From Novosphingobium pentaromativorans US6-1 (lineage in GTDB: Bacteria; Pseudomonadota; Alphaproteobacteria; Sphingomonadales; Sphingomonadaceae): a DNA stretch of 64,000 nt. A model generated the notes under the pieces. It was not told the origin of the DNA. It searched no databases and worked only from the letters and a program-made list of their open reading frames with translations. The first letter of the stretch is position 1. The number at the start of each line of letters is the position of its first letter. Positions 1 through 7,540 of the stretch are shown one piece after another. Location: assembly GCF_000767465.1 (NCBI RefSeq), contig NZ_CP009292.1, positions 496,001 to 560,000 of the forward strand. Direction: 5' to 3'. Position numbers and translations under genes: made by a program.

Positions 1-494
1 ATCGAATTGCCGGCCATCAAGGCCGGAGCGACTTTTGCGCAATGCAGGATGAGCGGATAGTTCCACGGCGTGATCGCGGCCACCACGCCAAGCGGCGTAC
101 GATGCTCGATGACCTTGCGGCCGTTTGCATCGCTGATGACCTGCGGGTCGAGGCGCATCCCGGCGAAAGTCATGAGCACCGCAACCGAACCCATGACCTC
201 GAACATCGCCTGATCGATCGGCTTGCCCTGTTCGCGGGTAATGAGACCGGCGAATTCCTGCGCGCGCGATTCCAGGGCCTTGCCAATCGCCACCAGTGCT
301 TGTGCCCGCTCTTCGATCGGCGTTGCAGCCCAGCCCGGAAATGCGGCCTTTGCCGCCGCGATCGCCTGCTCCAGTTGCGCCTTGTCGGCCTTGGGGCATT
401 GCGCGAAGGCCGTCTCGTCAGCCGGATTCAGCACCGGGAAACTGGATGCACCAGCAACCCTTTCGCCATTGATCACCATCGCATAAGCCGTCAT
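1..494 (-). CDS. Aldehyde dehydrogenase, N-terminal part (cut by window edge)
   Basis: Only the first 164 or so residues are present; the gene runs off the left edge, so the catalytic Glu and Cys are not visible. The visible part has the NPADE segment typical of the family N-terminus and the ITPWNYP stretch that contains the catalytic Asn and begins the NAD-binding domain. The start is the ATG at 494, with no better in-frame start upstream. It lies 60 bp downstream of the OYE-like gene on the same strand and is probably the last visible member of the aldolase 1/Rieske operon. Its likely role, inferred from context, is oxidising the aldehyde released by the hydratase-aldolase. The substrate is unknown. 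Confidence 0.88.
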   Translation of the reverse strand, partial: MTAYAMVINGERVAGASSFPVLNPADETAFAQCPKADKAQLEQAIAAAKAAFPGWAATPIEERAQALVAIGKALESRAQEFAGLITREQGKPIDQAMFEVMGSVAVLMTFAGMRLDPQVISDANGRKVIEHRTPLGVVAAITPWNYPLILHCAKVAPALMAGNS

Positions 495-554
495 TTCATC
501 CACTCCGCTATCACTGTCGGGACAGGCCTGGCTTGCAGGCCTGATCGGCTCGCT

Positions 555-1715
555 TCAGTCGCCCACGTAGGCCGGGTTGAGCTTGCGTCCGTCGAAGGGC
601 AGGAAATCCTCGACATTGCGGGCACGCACCAGCCAGTTCGGATCGTTGACCAGCGCGCGGCCAACGGCCAGCAGGTCGAACTCGCCGTTCTCGTACCGGC
701 GCATGACCTCGTCCATGTTGTTCACGGTCTTGGGAGGCGTGGTGGCCAGATCGTATTTCTCGCGATGAACAGCCGTACCGCCGCACATCACCGTCGGCTT
801 TCCGGTGATCTTGCGAGTCCAGTAAGGGAAATTGCCTTCCTCGTTCTCGAACGCCTGCTCGGTGAAGAAGCGCGTGCTGGCCTCGATGATGTCGCAGCCG
901 GCATCGACGATCGGCGCGAGGATCTCTTCCAGTTCCTTCGGCGTCTTGGCGAGATGACCGTCATAGTCGCAAGGTCGCCATTGCGAGAAACGGAACGAGA
1001 TCGGCATGCCCGGTCCCACTTCGCGCCGAATGGCCTTGAGCACCTCGACCACGAAGGCCGTACGGCCGACATGATCGCCGCCCCAGCGATCGGTGCGCAA
1101 ATTGGTGTCTCCGCTCAGGAACCCGTCGAGCAGGTAACCGTGCGCACCATGAAGGGCGATGCCGTCAAAACCGATTTCCTTCGACCGGCGGGCGGCCGTG
1201 GCGAATGCCTCGACCACATCCATGACCTCGCTCTCGGAGAGTTCGTGGAAGGGCCGTTCGCTGAGCTTCTTGACCGATTCCGGCGAGTTGCCGGTAGCCC
1301 TGTCCGTAGGCCCCCAGGTCGGGCTGGGAACGTAAGCGACATTGTCCGGATGCGTGACGGCCTTCTGAGCGCCGATATGCAGGAGCTGCGGAAAAATGAG
1401 ACCGCCGGCTTCGTGCACCGCGTCAACGACCTTCTTCCATCCCGCGCGCGCGGCCTCGTCATGCAGGTCGGGAGCGCTGCCACGGCCAGGACCGAAGGCA
1501 TCCTCATTGCCGGGGTGATCGATCAGCATCGAACCCACGTAGCTCACCGCGACGCCACCTTCAGCGCGTTCCCGGAAGTAGCGGATGAGCTTTTCGCTAG
1601 GCACCCCATCGTCCTGCACCTGGCGGACCACCGGCGACATCAGGATGCGATTCTTGAGCTCGAGATCCCCAATCTTAATCGGTTGGAGCAAGGGGTCTAT
1701 CGAAACGTTCGCCAT
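555..1715 (-). CDS. Old yellow enzyme-type NADH:flavin oxidoreductase
   Basis: A 386-residue FMN TIM-barrel protein. Family marks are the N-terminal PIKIGDLELKNRI stretch that starts OYE-like barrels, the PQLLHIGAQ segment near residue 110, and the HGAHGYLLDGFLS motif near residue 190, which in this family lines the FMN and substrate pocket. GRALVNDPNW near the C-terminus is the phosphate-binding end. The ATG at 1715 is chosen over an adjacent in-frame TTG because GAAGGGA lies about 7 bases upstream. It follows the Rieske oxygenase small subunit by 66 bp. Family members reduce enoates or dienoyl compounds, or demethylate; here it may reduce an unsaturated intermediate, which is inference only. 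Confidence 0.85.
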   Translation of the reverse strand: MANVSIDPLLQPIKIGDLELKNRILMSPVVRQVQDDGVPSEKLIRYFRERAEGGVAVSYVGSMLIDHPGNEDAFGPGRGSAPDLHDEAARAGWKKVVDAVHEAGGLIFPQLLHIGAQKAVTHPDNVAYVPSPTWGPTDRATGNSPESVKKLSERPFHELSESEVMDVVEAFATAARRSKEIGFDGIALHGAHGYLLDGFLSGDTNLRTDRWGGDHVGRTAFVVEVLKAIRREVGPGMPISFRFSQWRPCDYDGHLAKTPKELEEILAPIVDAGCDIIEASTRFFTEQAFENEEGNFPYWTRKITGKPTVMCGGTAVHREKYDLATTPPKTVNNMDEVMRRYENGEFDLLAVGRALVNDPNWLVRARNVEDFLPFDGRKLNPAYVGD

Positions 1716-1781
1716 CAAAAATCCCTTCGGGTCATGGTATTCGGCATCAAGACCGCGCGCGGCCTGGCGCGCGGAGAAAAA

Positions 1782-2345
1782 TCAGAGGAAGAACAACAGG
1801 TTCTTACTACGGATCACCCGTTCGAACAGGTCGATCCGCCGCTTGAGAAGGATGAAGCCCTCATCCCCTCCCTGCCGAAGCAGATCGGTACGCTGGTAGA
1901 CGACCTCGTCCTTGTCGTACTCACGCCGGAAACGGTATGCCTTGCCGTAGGAAGTCACCTCGAACTCTCCGGGCGTTTCCGTCTCGACCACGCGCACATT
2001 CGAAATGAAGCGCCGGATATGCTGGCGCGGATCCATCATGCGCTGCAATCCGGTATCGAATTGCCTGACCCTCAGCTTGAGAGCGGTGAGGTCGTCGTCG
2101 TAGATCATCAGTTCGCGTTGGCTGAGCGGAGCCTTGTCGCGCACGTGACGATCGGCCTGCACCACCATCTGGTAGCGGATGCCCGGATCGAGCACCGAGT
2201 TCACCCAGTAGCCCAGATCGTCGCGGTCGAGGATCGCTGCTTCCGCATAGAGGAACTGCTCGATGCTGTGATGGACTTCCATGGACACGGCCTTCCGGGC
2301 AGCCGCATCAGCATTTTCCGCCGGCGTTGCGTTGATCGTCGTCAC
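1782..2345 (-). CDS. Rieske ring-hydroxylating oxygenase, small (beta) subunit
   Basis: A 187-residue protein with the cystatin/NTF2-like fold pattern of BphA2/NdoC-type subunits: an EAAILDRDD helix early, then W-V, RYQMVV and the C-terminal KRRIDLFERV strand. Beta subunits are structural partners in alpha3beta3 oxygenases and carry no metal. An open frame continues upstream to 2393, but the GTG at 2345 is the likely start: it overlaps the alpha-subunit stop as GTGA and AAGGAG sits about 10 bases upstream. Such overlap implies translational coupling with the alpha subunit. The substrate cannot be read from sequence. Confidence 0.85.
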   Translation of the reverse strand: MTTINATPAENADAAARKAVSMEVHHSIEQFLYAEAAILDRDDLGYWVNSVLDPGIRYQMVVQADRHVRDKAPLSQRELMIYDDDLTALKLRVRQFDTGLQRMMDPRQHIRRFISNVRVVETETPGEFEVTSYGKAYRFRREYDKDEVVYQRTDLLRQGGDEGFILLKRRIDLFERVIRSKNLLFFL

Positions 2346-3646
2346 AGGAGCTGCTCCTTCCACTTCTCGCTGCGCTTCTGAAGTTCCTCCCAATTCTCGG
2401 ATGCAAGGCAGTCGGCGTAGAAGCGGTAGTATCCGCGGATGGAAAGCTCGCTGACCATCTCGTCGACCACGCCCGGAAACTTCGGATCAAGGCGTGCATT
2501 GCCCTTGCCCATCTGGGCATTGAGCTTGCCCTGGCGAGTGAAGTAGCCCTTGTTCGGCCGCACGCAGAATTCGAAGTTGTCCATATCGTCACCCTCGAGG
2601 GTGCCGGCCGTGCCGAAAGTGCGATGCACTGCAACAGTAAGGCGACGCTTCTCTTCGTCGGACATGCGCTTGTCAGCCAGTGCCCAGGTGACGATCTCGA
2701 TCTTGTCCGGACCGATCGGATGCCAGACTTTGAACACGTTGAGACCGATCAGATAGGAGCAGTTGGGAAAAAAGCTTCCATCCCAGAACGACGTGTAGAG
2801 CTTGCGCTGATCGTCGGTCCGGTCCTCGGGCAGGTCCTCGGGCTTGCGAACCTGATGGACCTCGGCCAGCTCAGGCGAGACGGAATGCAGCAGAGAGTTC
2901 TGATGCATGAACTGGATGGCATGCCCGTGTCCGTAGCGCGAGGTCGACTGCAAGCCGGCGCCCGGCCCGAAATCGGCGGCAGGACGGGCAATCGCCTTCA
3001 GGATCGAACCATGGGTCATGCCCAGGTGATAGACGTCGCCCACGAAGCCTTCGGTAGGCAGTTTCCAGTTGGTCCGGATGATCGAACGCCCCGGAGGACC
3101 GAGCAGTTCGACGCCGCCCGGCACATCCGACCAGATGTCCATGTACCACTTGTCGTCGCCGAGGAATTCCTCGAGACTAGGAGCGTCGGGATCCATGCAG
3201 CCGAATACGAAACCGCGATAGCTTTCGACGCGCGGCACTTCGCGCAGGCCCAGCTTGCTCTTGTCGAGGCTGTCCCCGTAGAGCATGTTTTCGAGCGGGA
3301 CCGTCTTCAGATTGCCGGCCGCGTCATATTGCCAGCCATGATAGATGCAGGAGAGCGCATTGGCGCTGCCCGCTTCGGCCATGCACAACTTGGTGCCGCG
3401 ATGGAGGCACTGATTGAGGAAGGCCTTCGTCGAACCGTCAGCCTGGCGCCAGACGAGCACGTCGTCTTCCGCCATCCGGGTCGTGACATAATCGTTGGGA
3501 TTGGGAATCTGGCTTTCATGAGCCAGGAAGAGCCAGCACCGGCCGAAGACGCGCTCCAGCTCCAGCTCGTAGATTTCCTTATCCCAGAATATCCGGCGGC
3601 TTTGCGTTCCCGCCTCGACATCGATCAATTCGTTGACGTCCAGCAT
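2342..3646 (-). CDS. Rieske non-heme iron ring-hydroxylating oxygenase, large (alpha) subunit
   Basis: A 434-residue alpha subunit. The Rieske [2Fe-2S] motif is C80-x-H82 and C100-x-x-H103. The mononuclear iron site is the GDVYHLGMTH stretch with H207 and H212 and bridging D204; an Asp in the GDDMDN segment is the probable third ligand. RBS GGAGAGG precedes the ATG. The beta-subunit gene follows with a 4-base overlap. It lies downstream of aldolase 1 in the same orientation. The reaction expected for the family is dihydroxylation of an aromatic ring using electrons from a ferredoxin and a reductase. Neither partner is encoded anywhere in this window, so they must be elsewhere or shared. Confidence 0.92.
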   Translation of the reverse strand: MLDVNELIDVEAGTQSRRIFWDKEIYELELERVFGRCWLFLAHESQIPNPNDYVTTRMAEDDVLVWRQADGSTKAFLNQCLHRGTKLCMAEAGSANALSCIYHGWQYDAAGNLKTVPLENMLYGDSLDKSKLGLREVPRVESYRGFVFGCMDPDAPSLEEFLGDDKWYMDIWSDVPGGVELLGPPGRSIIRTNWKLPTEGFVGDVYHLGMTHGSILKAIARPAADFGPGAGLQSTSRYGHGHAIQFMHQNSLLHSVSPELAEVHQVRKPEDLPEDRTDDQRKLYTSFWDGSFFPNCSYLIGLNVFKVWHPIGPDKIEIVTWALADKRMSDEEKRRLTVAVHRTFGTAGTLEGDDMDNFEFCVRPNKGYFTRQGKLNAQMGKGNARLDPKFPGVVDEMVSELSIRGYYRFYADCLASENWEELQKRSEKWKEQLL

Positions 3647-3736
3647 TTTGTCCTCTCCAGCCTGTCAACAGGCAAGTCCTCACGCAATGACCAAGCGTAC
3701 GCGCTCGCGCCGTTGCATCGCCGTGCAGGCATCGGG

Positions 3737-3767
3737 AGAGCGGGCCGGCCCTGCGCCGCCCCGCTCT
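3737..3767 (-). terminator. Intercistronic hairpin after aldolase 1
   Basis: AGAGCGGG (3737-3744) pairs with CCCGCTCT (3760-3767) across a GC-rich loop, directly downstream of the aldolase 1 stop and about 90 bp before the Rieske alpha start. There is no clear T-run, so it may be a weak attenuator or an mRNA-processing hairpin and not a full stop. Confidence 0.4.
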
Positions 3768-3773
3768 TCCCCC

Positions 3774-4736
3774 TTACTTGGCGTACTTCGGCCGCAGCGC
3801 CTTCCAGCGACGACCGCATTCGCGTCCACCTTCCGCGATGTGCTCGGGAACCACGTGATAAGGCGGGCGGATCGGCCCGGCATTGCAATAGCCGGCTTCG
3901 TTCATGCGAATCTTTTCAAGCTGGATATTGTACTTGGCAAATTCGCCATGGCCTTCCTTCGGAATGAAGGTTTCCATGATGTAGTCGATGTCGCGCGTAA
4001 TTGCCTTAGCCTTATCCATGTCGCCAGCATCGAGAGCATCGCGCAGGGCAAGGACCGGTTCCGGGCCCATCGCCGCTTCGGTCGACCAGAAAGCGATGTT
4101 CTCTTCCGGATTGAGCAGCCTGTGCTTGTGAGCCATCTGGCAATGCGGAATGAAGCGGATCTTGTTGCCGGTCATCTGCAGCAGCTCGTCGATCATGAAG
4201 AAGCCGAACAGCTTGGCAGCAATGACCGTCGGCGCGCGTTCGACAATCTGCTGCCAGAACGGCGGCGGGAACGGAAAGCGGAAAATGCCTTCATTCCAGT
4301 AGGTCATGAGCGGATAATCGGGCAGCGCCTCGCTCATGTCCGCAAACAGCTGCACCGCACCGCCCAGCGTGGCAGGCTGCCACATGGGCAAACCGATCAT
4401 GGCGCCGGTAGCGCCGAGATCCTTGACGAAGCGGGTCCGCTTGACGGTGTCATAAGTGCCGAGCGTCGTAGTTCCAACGAAGACCGGCACACGGCCGCGA
4501 ACGGTCTCAACCACGCAGGCGCAGGCCTGTTCCCACTCCTTCTCGGTCATCGTTGCGGATTCCGCAGTCGTGCCCATCGTGGCGAAACCATCGACACCCG
4601 ACTGAATAAGCTCTTCCGTCAACCGGGACAGTTCATCAAGATCGACCGTATCGGTGGCGTCCCAGCGCTCCGACCCCGGTTTCGCGGGCGTCGGGATGAA
4701 CGAAAACAGCCCCTTGATATCGTCCTTGGTTATCAT
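3774..4736 (-). CDS. NahE/PhdJ-like hydratase-aldolase (DHDPS superfamily), aldolase 1, divergent member
   Basis: A 320-residue class I aldolase-type TIM barrel. The pyruvate Schiff-base Lys is K175 in the AAKLFG segment and the partner Tyr is Y146 in MTYWNEG. NahE-type trans-o-hydroxybenzylidenepyruvate hydratase-aldolases hydrate and cleave the C-C bond after ring opening, giving an aromatic aldehyde and pyruvate. Where the other four copies in this window read IYAN before the substrate strand, this one reads TYWN, and GPMWC-type segments are changed to LPMWQ, so it probably takes a different side chain. The ATG at 4736 is chosen because GGGAG lies about 8 bases upstream; an open frame extends further to 4811. 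First gene of the operon, divergent from gntR. Confidence 0.85.
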   Translation of the reverse strand: MITKDDIKGLFSFIPTPAKPGSERWDATDTVDLDELSRLTEELIQSGVDGFATMGTTAESATMTEKEWEQACACVVETVRGRVPVFVGTTTLGTYDTVKRTRFVKDLGATGAMIGLPMWQPATLGGAVQLFADMSEALPDYPLMTYWNEGIFRFPFPPPFWQQIVERAPTVIAAKLFGFFMIDELLQMTGNKIRFIPHCQMAHKHRLLNPEENIAFWSTEAAMGPEPVLALRDALDAGDMDKAKAITRDIDYIMETFIPKEGHGEFAKYNIQLEKIRMNEAGYCNAGPIRPPYHVVPEHIAEGGRECGRRWKALRPKYAK

Positions 4737-4819
4737 CGAATCAATCTCCCAATAAATCCAAGCCAAAGCCTCGAAGCCAATCCTCCAGGAGAAACTGCCT
4801 CGATGCTTCATCCAAAACT

Positions 4820-4830
4820 GTTATACTAGG
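4820..4830. promoter_or_regulatory. Candidate operator copy a (GTTATACTAGG)
   Basis: In its context this is CTGTTATACTAG: a perfect left half CTGTTA and a degenerate right half. It lies about 85 bp upstream of the aldolase 1 start. Read on the minus strand it also contains TATAAC, so it could instead be a -10 hexamer. Identical in its 11 bases to the copy at 52892-52902 in front of ppdK. Confidence 0.5.
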
Positions 4831-5075
4831 TTCCGCACTCAGAACCGCACGCGGCACCAGCCGCTGGCGCCGGAACCCAGAATACTGTCAACACGTCATT
4901 TCTAACGGCAAGAACGCCCGTCTTTCGATGCACTTTTTGTGCTGCCGACGCCGAGTTTTTCGCAAGCCATCCGCATCCCGCTCTCCTTGTGGTGAGCCGC
5001 TCCGGCGATACAACCAAGGGTTGCGGTCCACACTTGATTTTCCTATACCATGTGGCAGAAGGTTTGCAACAACAT

Positions 5076-5086
5076 ATTATAACAGG
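5076..5086. promoter_or_regulatory. Candidate operator copy b (ATTATAACAGG)
   Basis: The element ends in the ribosome-binding site of the GntR gene (AGGAAG, 5084-5089), ten bases before its start codon, a position well suited to autorepression. It shares TTATAACAGG with the copy at 13426-13436. Confidence 0.5.
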
Positions 5087-5095
5087 AAGCCGGGT

Positions 5096-5905
5096 TTGGC
5101 ACAGAAAAGTGGAAAGCAAACAACCCTGTACCAGCAGGTTCAGGCCGCCATTGCAGACATGATCGAGAGCCACCGCCTCAAACCAGGCGAGGCGCTCCCG
5201 AGCGAGAAGGAGCTGGAGAACAAGTATGGTGTGAGTCGCATCACCGTTCGCCGCGCCCTCGAAGAACTCGAACGGAGCGGACGCGTCGTACGCTCAAAAG
5301 GCAAATCGGCTCGGGTGGCGCAACCCTTCCAGGCCCATGCCCGCACGCGTCTGGACGACGACTTCATGATGATGCTGGACCTGGTACGCGGGACCCAGGC
5401 GCAAATTCTCCTGTTCGAATGGCAATTGCCCGACGAAGAGTTGCAGAACTTGCTCGAACTCGAAACCCGCGAACCCGTCCTGCGGGTCGACCGACTGCGC
5501 AAGGCCAACGGCAGGCCGACTCTGCACACGACAGCCTACGTTCCAGCCTCGATTGGCGTGAAGTTCGATCGAGCCGAACTGGCAAACAGCACAATGATAG
5601 AGCAATTGGCGCAGACCGGCATCATTCCGATCCAGGTGGATCAGTACATGTCGGCCGTCCCGTGCAAGGAGGAGATTGCCGCCCATCTGGAAGTAGAGGT
5701 CAATTCGCCGATCTTTCAGATCCAGCGCCTGGTTCGCAGCGACACCGACCAGATCATCCAGAGCCTTGTCATATCGTTCCGAGGTGATAGCTTCACCTAT
5801 CACCTCTCGGCCATGTTCAAGCAGGATTCCGAGGAAGTGGAGTTCGCCAGCAAGCCGGTTTTCGATCAAATTGGCAGCATGCATTCCTCACTGGCCAAGG
5901 ATTGA
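5096..5905 (+). CDS. GntR-family transcriptional regulator with UTRA effector domain (HutC type)
   Basis: A 269-residue regulator. Residues about 10-75 form the winged helix-turn-helix, with GEALPSEKEL, the GVSRITVRRALEEL recognition helix and GRVVRSKGK wing typical of GntR proteins. Residues about 95-250 match the UTRA ligand-binding domain pattern, with LRVDRLR and FQIQRL strands. The start is a TTG at 5096, with AGGAAG 7 bases upstream; the long upstream extension to 4928 lacks coding character. It is transcribed away from the aldolase 1 operon. Family members are usually repressors released by a pathway intermediate. It is the best candidate in the window to read the repeated TTATAACAG element, but that is inferred. 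Confidence 0.88.
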   Translation: MAQKSGKQTTLYQQVQAAIADMIESHRLKPGEALPSEKELENKYGVSRITVRRALEELERSGRVVRSKGKSARVAQPFQAHARTRLDDDFMMMLDLVRGTQAQILLFEWQLPDEELQNLLELETREPVLRVDRLRKANGRPTLHTTAYVPASIGVKFDRAELANSTMIEQLAQTGIIPIQVDQYMSAVPCKEEIAAHLEVEVNSPIFQIQRLVRSDTDQIIQSLVISFRGDSFTYHLSAMFKQDSEEVEFASKPVFDQIGSMHSSLAKD

Positions 5906-6062
5906 GGGAGGCGCCGGGGGCCAGCAAGATTGGGGGTTCTTTCCGATATGGCGGAGAGACCGATACGCGCACTCGATGAGGCCTCACCCGCTTGGCGCCA
6001 AATCGCCCGTCGTCCAAGGCAAGAACAGGCCCACACTTCAAGCCGCCAATGAAGTGGGAACC

Positions 6063-6875
6063 TTACAGGGCGCCGAAGCGATAGCTCGACATGGCGGCAT
6101 TCCCGAGAAACGCCTCTTCGTGATAGACACGCGCGCCAAGCTCGTCCTGCGCTGCGCCAACCGCGACGAACAAGGGAACCAGGTGGTCTTCCCTCGGATG
6201 CGCCGCTCTCGCGGCAGGCGCCTCGGTCCAGTTTTTCAGCAACGCGGCCCGATCCTCGCCGCACTCGTCAACGAGCGCATGGGTCAACCATCGGTCGAAT
6301 TCCAGCGAATCCGCTTGCCCACCGCCGCCCATCAGGGCCCGCATGTTGTGAAAGCTCGAACCGCTGCCGATGATAAGGACACCCTCATCCCTTAGCCTGC
6401 CCAGCAGTCGTCCTGCTCGCAGGTGTACTTCGGGATCATATCCGGCATGGATCGAGAGCTGAACGATCGGCATTTCCGCTTCAGGATAGATCGGCTTCAT
6501 CAGGCTGAAGGTGCCGTGATCGAGCCCGCGCACGGAATCGGGCGATGCGGCAATACCCCCCTCGTTCAGGATTTCCGCTACCCGCACTGCCAGGGCAGGT
6601 GAGCCGGGGGCATCGTACCGAATACGATAGGCCCAGTCCGGAAAGCCGTAATAATCGAATTCCATTTTCGGCTCTGCAGCCGAGGAAACCCTGAACTCTG
6701 GAGTTTCCCAATGACCCGAAACGACGAGGACCGCCTTCGGGCGCGTGCCGATTTCCTTGCGCATTTCACGCAAGGAGGCTTCCAGCTCTCCGAAACGGGT
6801 CTCGCCACGCTCTGCCATCCATGGCCATGGCCCACCCCCATGCGAGATGTAATAAGTCGGCAAGCGTGCCGTCAT
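6063..6875 (-). CDS. DODA/YgiD-type class II extradiol dioxygenase
   Basis: A 270-residue LigB-superfamily enzyme of the 4,5-DOPA dioxygenase group. Candidate metal ligands are H12 in YISHGGG and H55 in VVSGHWET; a further His lies in the QLSIHAG segment, and GSGSSFHNM is another family mark. The ATG at 6875 overlaps the stop of the upstream isomerase gene as ATGA. The family cleaves catechol-type rings with Fe(II) or Zn. With the isomerase and aldolase 2 it forms a tightly coupled trio equivalent in function to NahC-NahD-NahE, though the dioxygenase is of a different family from NahC. The substrate is not known. The 157 bp gap to gntR (5906-6062) shows nothing notable. Confidence 0.85.
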   Translation of the reverse strand: MTARLPTYYISHGGGPWPWMAERGETRFGELEASLREMRKEIGTRPKAVLVVSGHWETPEFRVSSAAEPKMEFDYYGFPDWAYRIRYDAPGSPALAVRVAEILNEGGIAASPDSVRGLDHGTFSLMKPIYPEAEMPIVQLSIHAGYDPEVHLRAGRLLGRLRDEGVLIIGSGSSFHNMRALMGGGGQADSLEFDRWLTHALVDECGEDRAALLKNWTEAPAARAAHPREDHLVPLFVAVGAAQDELGARVYHEEAFLGNAAMSSYRFGAL

Positions 6876-7540
6876 TGCCCATCCGCTCGACATGTCGCAT
6901 CGTTTGCGGAGCGGCCCGACAGATGCTCCTCGAGCATTTGGAGCCGGTCGTTGCCCCACCACATCTGCCCGTCGCACATCATTGTCGGCACTCCGAACAC
7001 GCCGCGCGAACAGGCCTCTTCAGTTGACGCCGCAAATTCCGCCGCGGCCCTTTCGGAGCCAACGTAGTCAAAGAAAGCCTGCTCGGGCAATCCAACTTCT
7101 TCGACAGCGCCGCGCAGGACCTCGGGATCGCCCACGAAGCGCCCCTCCCCCCAACTCCTTCGCCAGAACGCGGCAACGAATGACCGGGCCATGCCGTGTT
7201 CCTCGGCGAAAGCTACACCATGGTGCGCGAGTACAGCATCACGTGGACGCGCAGGCGCCTTCGCGGGATCCGGGAATGCGAAAGGCACCCCATAACGCTG
7301 CGCCCACCGTGTCAAATCCTGTCTGAGGTAGGCAAATTTCGGCGGAATTTCACGGTTCGAAGGCCCGGTATTGCCTGCAGCCTTCTTGGCCGTCGCAAGA
7401 TCGATGGCCCGATAGCGCACGCCCCTATCGTGCCTTGCGGCCAGCACGCCGATCTCCTGGAACGCCATATAGGCGAACGGACTGGACAGATCGAAAAAGA
7501 ACTCGATCTCGCGTGGGGCGTGAGCTTGGGACAAGATCAA
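6872..7540 (-). CDS. 2-hydroxychromene-2-carboxylate isomerase-like protein (DsbA/GST-kappa fold), copy 1
   Basis: A 222-residue protein. FFFDLSSPFAY at the N-terminus is the glutathione/active-site strand of kappa-class proteins; NTGPSNRE near residue 60 is the NahD-family signature; GVFGVPT near residue 190 holds the cis-proline. NahD-type enzymes use glutathione to isomerise the hydroxychromene carboxylate formed after ring cleavage into the open benzylidenepyruvate used by the aldolase. The start is a TTG at 7540 that overlaps the stop of aldolase 2 (TTGA), and the stop overlaps the dioxygenase start, so all three are probably translated together. A second copy lies at 45168. Confidence 0.87.
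   Translation of the reverse strand: MILSQAHAPREIEFFFDLSSPFAYMAFQEIGVLAARHDRGVRYRAIDLATAKKAAGNTGPSNREIPPKFAYLRQDLTRWAQRYGVPFAFPDPAKAPARPRDAVLAHHGVAFAEEHGMARSFVAAFWRRSWGEGRFVGDPEVLRGAVEEVGLPEQAFFDYVGSERAAAEFAASTEEACSRGVFGVPTMMCDGQMWWGNDRLQMLEEHLSGRSANDATCRADGQ

Larger units (their letters stand above)
4737..5095. promoter_or_regulatory. Divergent control region between aldolase 1 and the GntR gene
   Basis: About 360 bp without a convincing gene. It holds two copies of the repeated TTATA-centred element described separately at 4820-4830 and 5076-5086, one near each gene, and therefore looks like a two-sided regulatory region for the aldolase 1 operon and for autoregulation of the GntR protein. 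No other feature is evident. Confidence 0.55.

Noticed and set aside
42..2381. A 779-residue open frame on the plus strand across the first operon
   Set aside because: It lies opposite the ALDH, OYE-like and Rieske beta genes, shows no recognisable family and is rich in Arg and His as expected for the antisense of high-GC coding DNA.
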